Below are positions 1 to 6,215 of a DNA stretch of 11,870 nucleotides, in pieces. Every line of letters starts with the position of its first letter. The first letter of the stretch is position 1. Both the position numbers and the translations under genes were made by a program. Source of the DNA: Pseudonocardiales bacterium (lineage in GTDB: Bacteria; Actinomycetota; Actinomycetes; Mycobacteriales; Jatrophihabitantaceae). Below the pieces are notes generated by a model that searched no databases, had not been told where the DNA came from, and worked only from the letters and a program-made list of their open reading frames with translations. The stretch covers positions 1 to 11,870 of the forward strand of contig JAVEEO010000440.1 in assembly GCA_030840415.1 (NCBI GenBank). Direction: 5' to 3'.

Positions 1-199
<199 letters not shown>

Positions 200-505
200 T
201 TACTTGACGATGACCGCGAGGACGTCGCGGGCCGAGAGCACCAGGTACACCTGGCCGGCGTACTTGACCTCGGTGCCGCCGTACTTGGAGTACAGCACGA
301 CATCGCCCTCGGAGACGTCGATCGGGATGCGGTTGCCCTTGTCGTCGACGCGGCCGGGGCCGACGGCGAGGACGGTGCCCTCCTGCGGCTTCTCCTTGGC
401 GGTGTCGGGAATGACGATGCCGGACGCGGTGGTGGTCTCGGCCTCGAGTGCCTGGACGACGATGCGGTCCTCAAGCGGCTTGATGTTGACCTTGGTGGCG
501 GTCAC
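200..505 (-). CDS. groES: 10 kDa co-chaperonin GroES
   Basis: A 101-residue protein, slightly longer than the usual 97-100. It shows the full GroES signature: [12 protein letters not shown] at 6-17, the mobile loop with [15 protein letters not shown] at about 27-41 (the hydrophobic tripeptide that docks on GroEL), AVGPGR at 47-52, and the C-terminal [16 protein letters not shown] and VLAVIVK. It forms the heptameric lid over the GroEL chamber in the cytoplasm. Translation starts at GTG (505-503), chosen because GGAGGGGAG lies just upstream (511-520 on the plus strand) and because the N-terminus aligns with the family. It is the first gene of the groES-groEL operon, with a CIRCE operator about 100 bp upstream for HrcA repression. 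Confidence 0.97.
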   Translation of the reverse strand: MTATKVNIKPLEDRIVVQALEAETTTASGIVIPDTAKEKPQEGTVLAVGPGRVDDKGNRIPIDVSEGDVVLYSKYGGTEVKYAGQVYLVLSARDVLAVIVK

Positions 506-599
506 GCTCAGCTCCCCTCCTGGGGTCTACCGGTAATGGAATGTCATGTTCAGATGTTCGTGTCGGTCCAGGCTGCCGTCGCGGGGGTCAGCCCTGCCT

Positions 600-629
600 T
601 GACTAGCACTCTAGCCCCGAGAGTGCCAA
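600..629 (-). promoter_or_regulatory. CIRCE operator (HrcA binding site) and probable groES promoter
   Basis: On the minus strand the sequence is TTGGCACTC, nine bases, then GAGTGCTAG. This is a near-perfect match to the CIRCE inverted repeat TTAGCACTC-N9-GAGTGCTAA, and the two arms occupy 621-629 and 603-611. HrcA repressor bound to CIRCE keeps groES-groEL low until heat shock. TTGGCA (629-624) could be the -35 hexamer, with TAGTCA (605-600) 18 bp downstream as a poor -10, so the operator would cover the promoter. The operator is clear. The exact hexamers are a guess. Confidence 0.92.
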
Positions 630-671
630 CGCTCAACACCGGGGGACCCGGCTCACACACGGTGCCGCCCG

Positions 672-2120
672 CTAGCCGAAGCTGTGGTAGGTCCAGCTCG
701 TGCCGCCGTCCGTGGTCGTCCAGGTTCCACCCGTCCCGGATGCCGAGCCGATCAGCACCCGGCCCACCGTGGCCGACTCGAAGCCCAGCCAGCTGCCCCC
801 GGGCGGCCCGGACGACAGCCTCGCCCAGTGCGCACCGGCGTCGGTGCTGCGGTACAGCCCGTCCAGGTCCTTGAGCACGAACAGGTCGGTGGCCGACGTC
901 GCGCCGACAGCGGTCGGCGGCCGATGCCCGGGCACCGGCGTGCCCGCCACGAAATGCTGCCCGTCGGTCGAGGTCATGGTGAAGATCGTGTTGTCCTGGA
1001 GCGGCCCGCGCGGCACGCAGAGCACGGTGACCGAGCCGTCCGGCGCGACCGTCACGTTCCAGCTGTCCACCTCACCGGTCCCGCGCCGCGGGCACGGCTC
1101 ACCGACCTTGTGCCAGCTGCTGCCGCCGTCATGGGAGGTGAATAGCACCGCGGTGGCGTCCTCGGCCCCGCCGGCGACGTTCGCACGGGTGGCCAGCACC
1201 ACGGTGCGGCCGCTGGCCGCCAGCTGCGCCGACGCGCTGCGACCGCCGGCCGGCAGCGACACGTCCTGCCAGGCATCGCTGCCGATCGGGGCACGCTGCA
1301 GCCGGAACTCACACCCCGGCTGGCAGCCGGCCGCCTGCGCCGACACCCGCAGCACCGCTCCGTCCGCCACCTCCAGGCCGTAGGCGAACCCGGGCTTGCG
1401 GTCCCAGGTGGCACCGCCGTCGGTGGTCATGAACAACGAGTTGGGGCCGTAGGCGTAGCCGATCAGCGGGGTGGCGAAGCGCAGGAAGCCGACCGCGCCG
1501 CAGTCGTTGGCGCAGGTGTTGGTGTCGGTCTCGATCAGCTCGGCACGCGGTGCCGGGATGCCGACCCAGCTGCGGCCGCCGTCCCGGGTGCGCAGGATCG
1601 AGGTGCACGGCGGGCTGCCGCAGGGCGCGGTGCCCAGCGCCCAGCCGTCGTTGTCGCTGACCCAGGTCAGGTCGTAGCCGGTGAAGCCGGCCGGCACCGG
1701 ACCACCTACCGGGCCCTGCCCGCTCGGGCCGGACGCGGTGCTGCCGGCCGGACTCGGGCTGGAGCTGGCCGACGGCGCCGGCCGGCTGGTCGAGCCGCTG
1801 CCGCTCGGTGCCGGCGCGACGCTGCTGAGCGCGGGCGGGGTGGTCGGGGAAGCCGGCGACTGGCGCTGCGAACGGACCAGCGAGCTGCCGACCAGGACGG
1901 CTGCCAGCAGCACCGCCACCACCGCCGCGGCCACCGCCGGCAGCAGCCAACCACGCCAGCTCGGGCCGTCCGGCGGACCGGATCCGGGCTCCAGGCCGGC
2001 CACCGGGTACTGCGCCGTGGCCAGCACCCGCTCGGTGAAGGCCGGGCTCGCGGTGATCGTTGCGGCCTCGGCCGCCATCGCCTCGCGCAGCAGGGCGGCA
2101 GGTTCGCGTTCGGAGCTCAT
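672..2120 (-). CDS. Single-pass membrane protein with outer Asp-box (BNR) propeller; candidate regulator of the upstream sigma factor
   Basis: The protein has 482 residues. Residues 1-56 are a short cytoplasmic region without the His/Cys pattern of zinc-binding anti-sigma domains. About 57-82 is a hydrophobic membrane segment, and 88-140 is a Ser/Pro/Gly-rich linker. From 146 to the end is a repeat domain with Asp boxes TRDGGRSW (178-185), TTDGGATW (232-239), SHDGGSSW (329-336), STDAGAHW (425-432) and TTDGGTSW (469-476), plus a degenerate STDGQHF (384-390). This is the hallmark of BNR/sialidase-type beta-propellers. Extra-cytoplasmic cysteines at 167, 172, 203, 207, 266 and 270 could form disulfides. 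The ATG (2120-2118) overlaps the sigma stop as ATGA, so the two are translationally coupled. By position it may hold or sense for the sigma factor; this is inference. No sialidase active site is evident. Confidence 0.82.
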   Translation of the reverse strand: MSSEREPAALLREAMAAEAATITASPAFTERVLATAQYPVAGLEPGSGPPDGPSWRGWLLPAVAAAVVAVLLAAVLVGSSLVRSQRQSPASPTTPPALSSVAPAPSGSGSTSRPAPSASSSPSPAGSTASGPSGQGPVGGPVPAGFTGYDLTWVSDNDGWALGTAPCGSPPCTSILRTRDGGRSWVGIPAPRAELIETDTNTCANDCGAVGFLRFATPLIGYAYGPNSLFMTTDGGATWDRKPGFAYGLEVADGAVLRVSAQAAGCQPGCEFRLQRAPIGSDAWQDVSLPAGGRSASAQLAASGRTVVLATRANVAGGAEDATAVLFTSHDGGSSWHKVGEPCPRRGTGEVDSWNVTVAPDGSVTVLCVPRGPLQDNTIFTMTSTDGQHFVAGTPVPGHRPPTAVGATSATDLFVLKDLDGLYRSTDAGAHWARLSSGPPGGSWLGFESATVGRVLIGSASGTGGTWTTTDGGTSWTYHSFG

Positions 2121-2695
2121 CGCAGGTTTCCGTTCGTCTCGCGCGGGCGTGGCTCTCGCTGGGTCTTGGCGGCAGCGCGAAGCGCCCCCGGGTCGGCCGC
2201 GTGGAGTGCCCCCGGGTCGGCAGCACGCAGCGCCCCGAGGCTGCGGCTGACGATGCTGCGCACGGTGCCTTGCCGGCACCCGAGGTCGGCGGCGATCTCG
2301 GCGTCGCTGAGGTCGAGGTAGAAGCGCAGTACCAGCACCGCGCGCTGCTTGGGCGGCAGGTCGGCGAGCAGGCCGCGCACCAACTCCCGGTCGCTGAGGG
2401 CACCGGCCGGGTCATGGTCGTAGCCCCGTTCGGGCGGCTCGGCGAACAGCACCTCGTGCCCGCCGCGGCGCCGGCTGTTGAGGAAGTTGTTCATCACCGA
2501 GCGCCGGACGTAGGCCAGCGGCACGTCGGCGGAGACCACCCGCGACCAGCGCGGGTACAGCCGCGCGAAAGTGTCCTGCAGCAGGTCCTCGGCCGCGGCC
2601 AGGTCACCGGTCAGCAGGTAGGCCGAGCGCAGCAACGCCGTGCTGTGGGTACGCACGAACGTGCTGAACTCGGTGGCGTCGCTCGGTTCGCCCAT
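2117..2695 (-). CDS. SigE-family (ECF-type) RNA polymerase sigma-70 factor with repeat-expanded tail
   Basis: The protein has 192 residues. Region 2 spans about 10-76 (FVRTHSTALLRSAYLLTGD, AEDLLQDTFARLYPRW, then AYVRRSVMNNFLNSRRR). Region 4 spans about 102-156, with LPPKQRAVLVLRFYLDLSDA and the helix-turn-helix IAADLGCRQGTVRSIVSRSL. This pattern (YLLTGD, LYPRW, NSRRR) is typical of the actinobacterial SigE-like family. It would direct RNA polymerase to a small set of promoters. The start at 2695 is preceded by GAAGGG about 9 bases upstream; an in-frame GTG ten codons earlier is possible. It is ATGA-coupled to the membrane Asp-box protein downstream. The tail beyond region 4 contains two copies of an AADPGAL[HR] octapeptide, encoded by a 24 bp tandem repeat. 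Confidence 0.93.
   Translation of the reverse strand: MGEPSDATEFSTFVRTHSTALLRSAYLLTGDLAAAEDLLQDTFARLYPRWSRVVSADVPLAYVRRSVMNNFLNSRRRGGHEVLFAEPPERGYDHDPAGALSDRELVRGLLADLPPKQRAVLVLRFYLDLSDAEIAADLGCRQGTVRSIVSRSLGALRAADPGALHAADPGALRAAAKTQREPRPRETNGNLR
2181..2237. repeat. 24 bp tandem repeat inside the sigma factor tail (about 2.4 copies)
   Basis: Copies lie at 2181-2204 and 2205-2228, with a partial third at 2229-2237. Each starts AG[CT]GCCCCCGGGTCGGC on the plus strand. On the coding strand they give the octapeptide ALRAADPG / ALHAADPG. The period of eight codons leaves the frame intact, and the repeat lies outside the conserved sigma regions. Confidence 0.85.
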
Positions 2696-2755
2696 GACTG
2701 CCGCCCTTCCCTCTGTCCTTTTGACACGATGACAGCCGGATCTGTTGCGGTGGGC
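2696..2755. promoter_or_regulatory. Divergent intergenic region between the sigma factor and methyltransferase genes
   Basis: This short gap must hold the promoters of two divergent genes. On the plus strand TTGACA at 2721-2726 is a perfect -35 hexamer, but no convincing -10 follows at the right distance. On the minus strand GCAAC (2748-2744) is followed 16 bases later by GTGTC (2727-2723). That resembles ECF-type promoters (AAC in the -35, TC in the -10) and may indicate that the sigma gene is autoregulated. Both readings are tentative. Confidence 0.35.
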
Positions 2756-3949
2756 ATGGGACACACTGGGCCGGTGCCAGCCGACTTCACCAGCCCCGCC
2801 GGCCGGGCCGAGCTGGAACGCGCCATCGGCCTGGTCGACTCGGTGCCCGGCGGCGATCCGGTGCGCCGGACGGCCGCGGTCCGCCGGCTGCTGCCGCCCG
2901 ACCTGGCCACCCACGCGCTGACCCAGGCCCGGTTGCGCGCCGCCGCCCGGGCCAAGTTCGGCGACCGGGCCGACGGCCTGCTGTTCACCGCCGACGGCCT
3001 GGAGCAGGCCAGCCGGCCCGTGGTCGCCGACCACCGGGCCGCCCGGTACGCCGGTGCCGGCCTGGAGTCGGTGCTGGACCTGTGCTGTGGCATCGGCTCC
3101 GACGCGCTGGCCTTCGCCCGGGCCGGCCTGCGGATCGAGGCCGTCGAGCGGGATCCGGACACCGCCGCGGTCGCCGTCGCCAACACCGCCGGGCAGCCGG
3201 TCCGGGTCGGCACCGGTTCGGCCGAGCAGTCGGACTGGCGCTCGGCCGAATCGGTCTTCCTGGACCCGGCCAGGCGGGGCACCCGGGGCCGCACCTTTGA
3301 CCCAGCCGCCTACTCCCCCGACTTCGGGTTCGTACTGCGAGTGCTCACCGACGCCCGGCACGCGGCGGCCAAGCTCGGGCCGGGAATCGACCACGCCCTG
3401 ATCCCGGCCGGCCTGGAGGCCGAGTGGGTGTCCTTCGCCGGCGGAGTGAAGGAGGCGGTGCTCTGGTCGGCGGGCTTCACCGCCGGCGGCATCGCGCGCC
3501 GGGCCACCGTGCTGCCGGCGGGCCGGCAGCTGACCGACGCCGACCCCGCCGAGCCGCGGGTCGGGCCGGTGGGCGGCTACCTCTACGAACCCGACGGCGC
3601 GGTGATCCGGGCCGGCCTGGTGCAACAGCTGGCCGCCCGGCTGCCCGGCGGCCGGCGGATCGCCGAACAGCTGGCCTACCTGTCGGCCGACGCCCCGGCG
3701 GCGGGGCTGGCCGGGCTTGCCAGGGGGTTCCGGGTGCTCGACGTGCTGCCGTACTCGGTCCGGCGGCTGCGGGCCGAACTGGCCCGCCGCGGCGTCGGCA
3801 TCGTCGAGATCAAGAAGCGCGGGGTGGACGTCGACCCGGCAGCGCTGCGCCGCGAGCTCAAGCCGGCCGGCCCGAACTCGATCACCGTGCTGCTGGCCCG
3901 GGTCGGCCAGGACCACCTGGCGATCCTGGCCGAGCCGGTGCCCGGCTGA
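2756..3949 (+). CDS. Class I SAM-dependent methyltransferase with C-terminal THUMP-like domain
   Basis: The protein has 397 residues from the chosen ATG. The N-terminal helical part (FTSPAGRAELERA at 11-23, ARAKFGDRADGLLFTADGLEQAS at about 64-86) leads into a Rossmann methyltransferase. SAM motif I is VLDLCCGIGSDALAFA (106-121), the acidic motif II is VERDP (130-134), and motif IV-like FLDPARR is at 168-174. The C-terminus (about 307-394, with VLDVLPYSVRRLRAELARRG and EIKKRGVDVDP) matches the THUMP-like domain attached to these enzymes. Substrate is unknown; RNA is plausible from the THUMP-like fold. Starts at 2729 (ATG), 2750 (GTG) and 2774 (GTG) are also in frame and none has a clear ribosome site. 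2756 best fits the conserved N-terminus. It is the only plus-strand gene here, divergent from one sigma gene and convergent with the DUF4232 gene. Confidence 0.88.
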   Translation: MGHTGPVPADFTSPAGRAELERAIGLVDSVPGGDPVRRTAAVRRLLPPDLATHALTQARLRAAARAKFGDRADGLLFTADGLEQASRPVVADHRAARYAGAGLESVLDLCCGIGSDALAFARAGLRIEAVERDPDTAAVAVANTAGQPVRVGTGSAEQSDWRSAESVFLDPARRGTRGRTFDPAAYSPDFGFVLRVLTDARHAAAKLGPGIDHALIPAGLEAEWVSFAGGVKEAVLWSAGFTAGGIARRATVLPAGRQLTDADPAEPRVGPVGGYLYEPDGAVIRAGLVQQLAARLPGGRRIAEQLAYLSADAPAAGLAGLARGFRVLDVLPYSVRRLRAELARRGVGIVEIKKRGVDVDPAALRRELKPAGPNSITVLLARVGQDHLAILAEPVPG

Positions 3950-3972
3950 ACCGGCCAGTGCGCGCCGTACCA

Positions 3973-4013
3973 CTCGTGCCGCTCGTGCCGCTTGGTCTGG
4001 GCCGCTCGTGCCG
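3973..4013. repeat. 9 bp direct repeats between convergent genes
   Basis: CTCGTGCCG occurs at 3973-3981, 3982-3990 and 4005-4013, in the 64 bp between the stop codons of the methyltransferase and the DUF4232 protein. I found no convincing terminator hairpin in this gap. The repeats are perfect but short, and their role is unknown. Confidence 0.6.
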
Positions 4014-5243
4014 CTAGTCCGTGCCGCGGGTGTTGGCGACCAGCGGGTGCACGACCAGGCCGCAGGTGGGCAACTGGGCGGGTAGCGGGTTCAGCGCCAC
4101 CCCGTTCGGAAGGGTGACCAGCAGCCGGTCCGACTGCGGACACGAACCCGAGGACGAGTCCTGCTCGATAACCGCGGTCGCGGTGGCGCCGGGCGGCAGC
4201 ACGATGATCGGCGGCACCGATGCGCTGCGAACGCCGCCGACCGCTCCGTTCAGGGTGGGCTGCGCGGTGCTCAGCGTGCTGCCGGCGCGCTGCAGCTCGA
4301 CCACCGGAAAGCCCTGGAAGCCGCAGGCCCGGGCCGCGCCGTTGCGCAAGGCCAGCCGCCAGGCCGGTGCGCCGGCCACCGGGGTCACCGACACCACCAG
4401 GTTGTCCAGCGCACAGCCTGGGTCGCCCGGCTCCCGCTGCTGCGCGACGCCGCTGGCATCCAGGGCGATACCGCTGCCGGCGCTGGCGCGCGGGTCGGCG
4501 GCGGTCAGGTCCCAGTTAGTGGTGATCACGTCGCCGGCCGAGTACCCGTTCCACCGGCTGTTCACGTAAGTCTGGATGCGCACCGTGCCGGCGCCGCCGA
4601 CCAGGAAGTTCACGTCCAGGTCGGCGGCCGGATACAGCAGCGTCGAGTCGTAGCGCAGCGCCGCGCCGGACTTCCGGAACACCTGCACCTCGCTGGCCGA
4701 GCGCTGGCCGTCGGTGCCCACGCACAGGAACTCGTAGACGTAGCCGGTCTGGCCGTCAGGCAGCGTGAAGTCATCCCACTGCCCGGTGACCAGCCGGCCG
4801 CCGGGGATGGTCGTGCAGTCCAGCTCCTTGCCGGCGTGCTCGGGCGGGTTGACGGGGCCACCCTTGCCCTGCGCCCCGTTCGAAGCGCCGGGCAGGGCCA
4901 TCGAACCGGCGGCCGGTGCCTGCCCGGCCAGCCGTTGGTCGGCCCCGTTCTGGTTCACCAGGGCCCCGGGTTCGTTGCCGCTGCGGTGGTTGCGGAAGGA
5001 ATTGATACCGGCCACGGCCAGCAGCAGCACCGCGACCACAGCGGCAGCCACCAGCTGCTGGACCCACAACCGCCGGCCGGTCCGCGGCGGCCGGTGGTAG
5101 CCGGCATCCGGGGCATCGAGGGCGGTGACCGCTCCCACTGTGTCGTTGAGGATCCGGTCCACGGTGGCATTCGGCTCGGGCGACTCCAGCGCGTGGTACA
5201 GCAGCACCGAGCGCAGCTCGTCGGTCAACGTCCTGGGGCTCAT
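4014..5243 (-). CDS. Single-pass membrane protein with outer DUF4232-like domain; candidate regulator of the adjacent sigma factor
   Basis: The protein has 409 residues. Residues 1-58 are cytoplasmic and contain a predicted helical stretch (LTDELRSVLLYHALE). A membrane segment lies at about 61-80 (VQQLVAAAVVAVLLLAVAGI), followed by a Gly/Ala/Pro-rich linker to about 140 and then the outer region. Residues about 277-401 resemble DUF4232: CALDNLVVSV, then LALRNGAARACGFQGFPVVEL, VLPPGATATAVIE and a final CGLVVHP, with paired cysteines (277, 307, 368, 394) that suggest disulfides outside the cell. The middle part (141-260) is unassigned. The start has GGAGG nine bases upstream and overlaps the stop of the 50-residue micro-ORF as ATGA. 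The layout mirrors the Asp-box protein at 672-2120. An anti-sigma or sensing role is inference; no zinc anti-sigma motif is present. Confidence 0.82.
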   Translation of the reverse strand: MSPRTLTDELRSVLLYHALESPEPNATVDRILNDTVGAVTALDAPDAGYHRPPRTGRRLWVQQLVAAAVVAVLLLAVAGINSFRNHRSGNEPGALVNQNGADQRLAGQAPAAGSMALPGASNGAQGKGGPVNPPEHAGKELDCTTIPGGRLVTGQWDDFTLPDGQTGYVYEFLCVGTDGQRSASEVQVFRKSGAALRYDSTLLYPAADLDVNFLVGGAGTVRIQTYVNSRWNGYSAGDVITTNWDLTAADPRASAGSGIALDASGVAQQREPGDPGCALDNLVVSVTPVAGAPAWRLALRNGAARACGFQGFPVVELQRAGSTLSTAQPTLNGAVGGVRSASVPPIIVLPPGATATAVIEQDSSSGSCPQSDRLLVTLPNGVALNPLPAQLPTCGLVVHPLVANTRGTD

Positions 5244-5392
5244 CGGCTCGGGCCTCCGGCAGTGCTCGGGCAGCCGGTGGTACCCGGGTTCCCGGTGGTG
5301 GTCGGGTGCGCAGTGGCAGTCAGGTGCGCAGTGGCAGTCAGGTGCGCGGCGGTAGGCGCGTTCTCAGCGGTAGGCGCGTTCTCAGCGGTCAT
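5240..5392 (-). CDS. 50-residue Thr/Ala/Pro-rich hexapeptide-repeat micro-ORF, ATGA-coupled on both sides
   Basis: The frame starts at ATG 5392-5390, which overlaps the sigma stop as ATGA, and ends at TGA 5242-5240, which overlaps the next start as ATGA. A Shine-Dalgarno GAGG (5404-5401) lies eight bases before the ATG. The peptide is almost entirely a degenerate hexapeptide repeat: TAENAP twice, then TAAHLT, ATAHLT, ATAHPT, TTGNPG and TTGCPS. It has no recognisable domain, signal peptide or membrane segment. It may be a translated spacer that keeps ribosomes coupled between sigma factor and membrane partner, or a real small protein; the family is not recognised. Signal for translation is good; evidence for function is absent. 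Confidence 0.5.
   Translation of the reverse strand: MTAENAPTAENAPTAAHLTATAHLTATAHPTTTGNPGTTGCPSTAGGPSR
5253..5257 (-). promoter_or_regulatory. Shine-Dalgarno GGAGG for the DUF4232 membrane protein
   Basis: GGAGG (5257-5253) lies nine bases before the ATG at 5243, inside the 3' end of the micro-ORF. It supports 5243 as the true start and shows that the membrane protein can also be initiated independently of coupling. Confidence 0.7.
5305..5390. repeat. 18 bp tandem repeat array forming the micro-ORF
   Basis: GGTGCGCAGTGGCAGTCA is repeated exactly at 5305-5322 and 5323-5340. A related unit, GCGGTAGGCGCGTTCTCA, is repeated exactly at 5349-5366 and 5367-5384. The 18 bp (six-codon) period continues in degenerate form towards 5250 at the protein level. 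Exact adjacent copies imply recent slippage expansion. Confidence 0.88.
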
Positions 5393-5925
5393 GTCACGTT
5401 CCTCAGGTACTGCGAGCTGACCGCGTCGTCGACGAAGCTGCCGGCGCCGCGCAGCACACTCAAACCGCGGCTGATCAGGCTGCGGACCGTGCCGACCCGG
5501 CACTCCAGCACGTCGGCCACCTCGTCGTCGGGCAGGTCGTGGAAGAACCGCAGCACCAGGGCCGCCCGCTGCCGCTCGGAAAGCTCGCCGAGCCGGGACC
5601 ACAGCGCGATCCGGTCGTCCACCTCGGCGGTCCGGTCCCGGGCCACCAGCCGGTCCGTGGCCCGCTCGCGCTCGGGGTCGAACAGCACCTCGGTGGCCGA
5701 CAACCGCCGACGGCCGGCCAGGAACCGGTTCACCACTGCCTTGCGGACGTAGGCCAGCTGGAACTCGGCGACCTCCACCTGCGCCCAGCGCGGATAGAGC
5801 CAGACCAGGGTGTCCTGCACCAGCTCCTCCGCCTCGCCGGAGTTGCGGGTCAGCAGGTAGGCGGTCCTGAGCAGCGCCGGGGTGTGCTCGCGGACGAACG
5901 CCGTGAAGCGCGCGTCCGAGTCCAT
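5389..5925 (-). CDS. SigE-family (ECF-type) RNA polymerase sigma-70 factor
   Basis: The protein has 178 residues. Region 2 covers about 5-74: FTAFVREHTPALLRTAYLLT, AEELVQDTLVWLYPRW, AYVRKAVVNRFLAGRRR. Region 4 covers about 104-160: LSERQRAALVLRFFHDLPDDE and the helix-turn-helix VADVLECRVGTVRSLISRGL. It is clearly paralogous to the sigma factor at 2117-2695. The start (5925-5923) has an excellent GAGGAGG ribosome site. It begins only 17 bp after the small gene downstream of tsaD, so read-through from the tsa operon is likely alongside any promoter of its own. It is followed by an ATGA-coupled micro-ORF and the DUF4232 membrane protein. No C-terminal SnoaL-like domain is present. Confidence 0.93.
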   Translation of the reverse strand: MDSDARFTAFVREHTPALLRTAYLLTRNSGEAEELVQDTLVWLYPRWAQVEVAEFQLAYVRKAVVNRFLAGRRRLSATEVLFDPERERATDRLVARDRTAEVDDRIALWSRLGELSERQRAALVLRFFHDLPDDEVADVLECRVGTVRSLISRGLSVLRGAGSFVDDAVSSQYLRNVT

Positions 5926-5942
5926 CCCAGCCTCCTCACTGC

Positions 5943-6215
5943 CTAGATGCGCTCACCCGGCTCCGCCGTTGCCTGCGGGCCCGAACCGGTGACCGGTTCG
6001 AACCGCCAGGCGTGCGCCGGACGGGCGATCAGGGCCGCCGGGACCCCGGCCAGCCGATCGGTCACCTCACCGGTCGGGTCCAGCACCACCACCCGCGGCT
6101 CGCCCGCCGCGCTGCGATAGACCTGGGCCTGCTCGGCGAGCCGGGGCAGCAGCCAGGCCAGCAACCGCTCCAGCTGCCCGTGCGCGGCGCGAACCTCCCA
6201 CATGGTGACAGTCAT
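5943..6215 (-). CDS. Small conserved actinobacterial-type protein of unknown function, coupled to tsaD
   Basis: The protein has 90 residues starting [20 protein letters not shown], with an amphipathic helix at about 13-30, [18 protein letters not shown] at 32-49 and [12 protein letters not shown] at 64-75. I recall similar short proteins (WEVRAA-G...LLAW..., ...RVVV-DP-G..., ...RPPHAW-FEPV) in other actinobacteria, with no assigned function; this is memory, not a search. The strand order hints at a ferredoxin-like fold of the kind seen in small monooxygenase-like proteins, which is speculation. The ATG overlaps the tsaD stop as ATGA (6215-6212), and no separate ribosome site is visible, so it depends on coupling. 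A second in-frame ATG four codons in is possible. A sigma gene follows after 17 bp. Confidence 0.8.
   Translation of the reverse strand: MTVTMWEVRAAHGQLERLLAWLLPRLAEQAQVYRSAAGEPRVVVLDPTGEVTDRLAGVPAALIARPAHAWRFEPVTGSGPQATAEPGERI

Noticed and set aside
639..651. Small hairpin CCGGG-GGA-CCCGG after the Asp-box protein gene
   Set aside because: It has only five base pairs and no T-run in either direction, too weak to call a terminator.
2121..2279. N-terminal extension of the Asp-box membrane protein
   Set aside because: It would overlap the sigma gene by 53 codons with Arg/Pro-rich nonsense. The ATGA start at 2120 fits the coupling pattern.
2721..2749. Full sigma-70 promoter for the methyltransferase from the TTGACA at 2721
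   Set aside because: No acceptable -10 hexamer lies 16-18 bp downstream, so the perfect -35 may be coincidental.
2060..2755. Upstream extension of the methyltransferase frame across the sigma gene
   Set aside because: It is a GC-rich open frame antisense to a clear sigma factor, with no conserved content.
2696..3973. Long upstream extension of the first sigma factor frame, antisense to the methyltransferase
   Set aside because: The translation has no sigma-like content before MGEPSD, and the plus-strand methyltransferase has intact motifs in the same interval.
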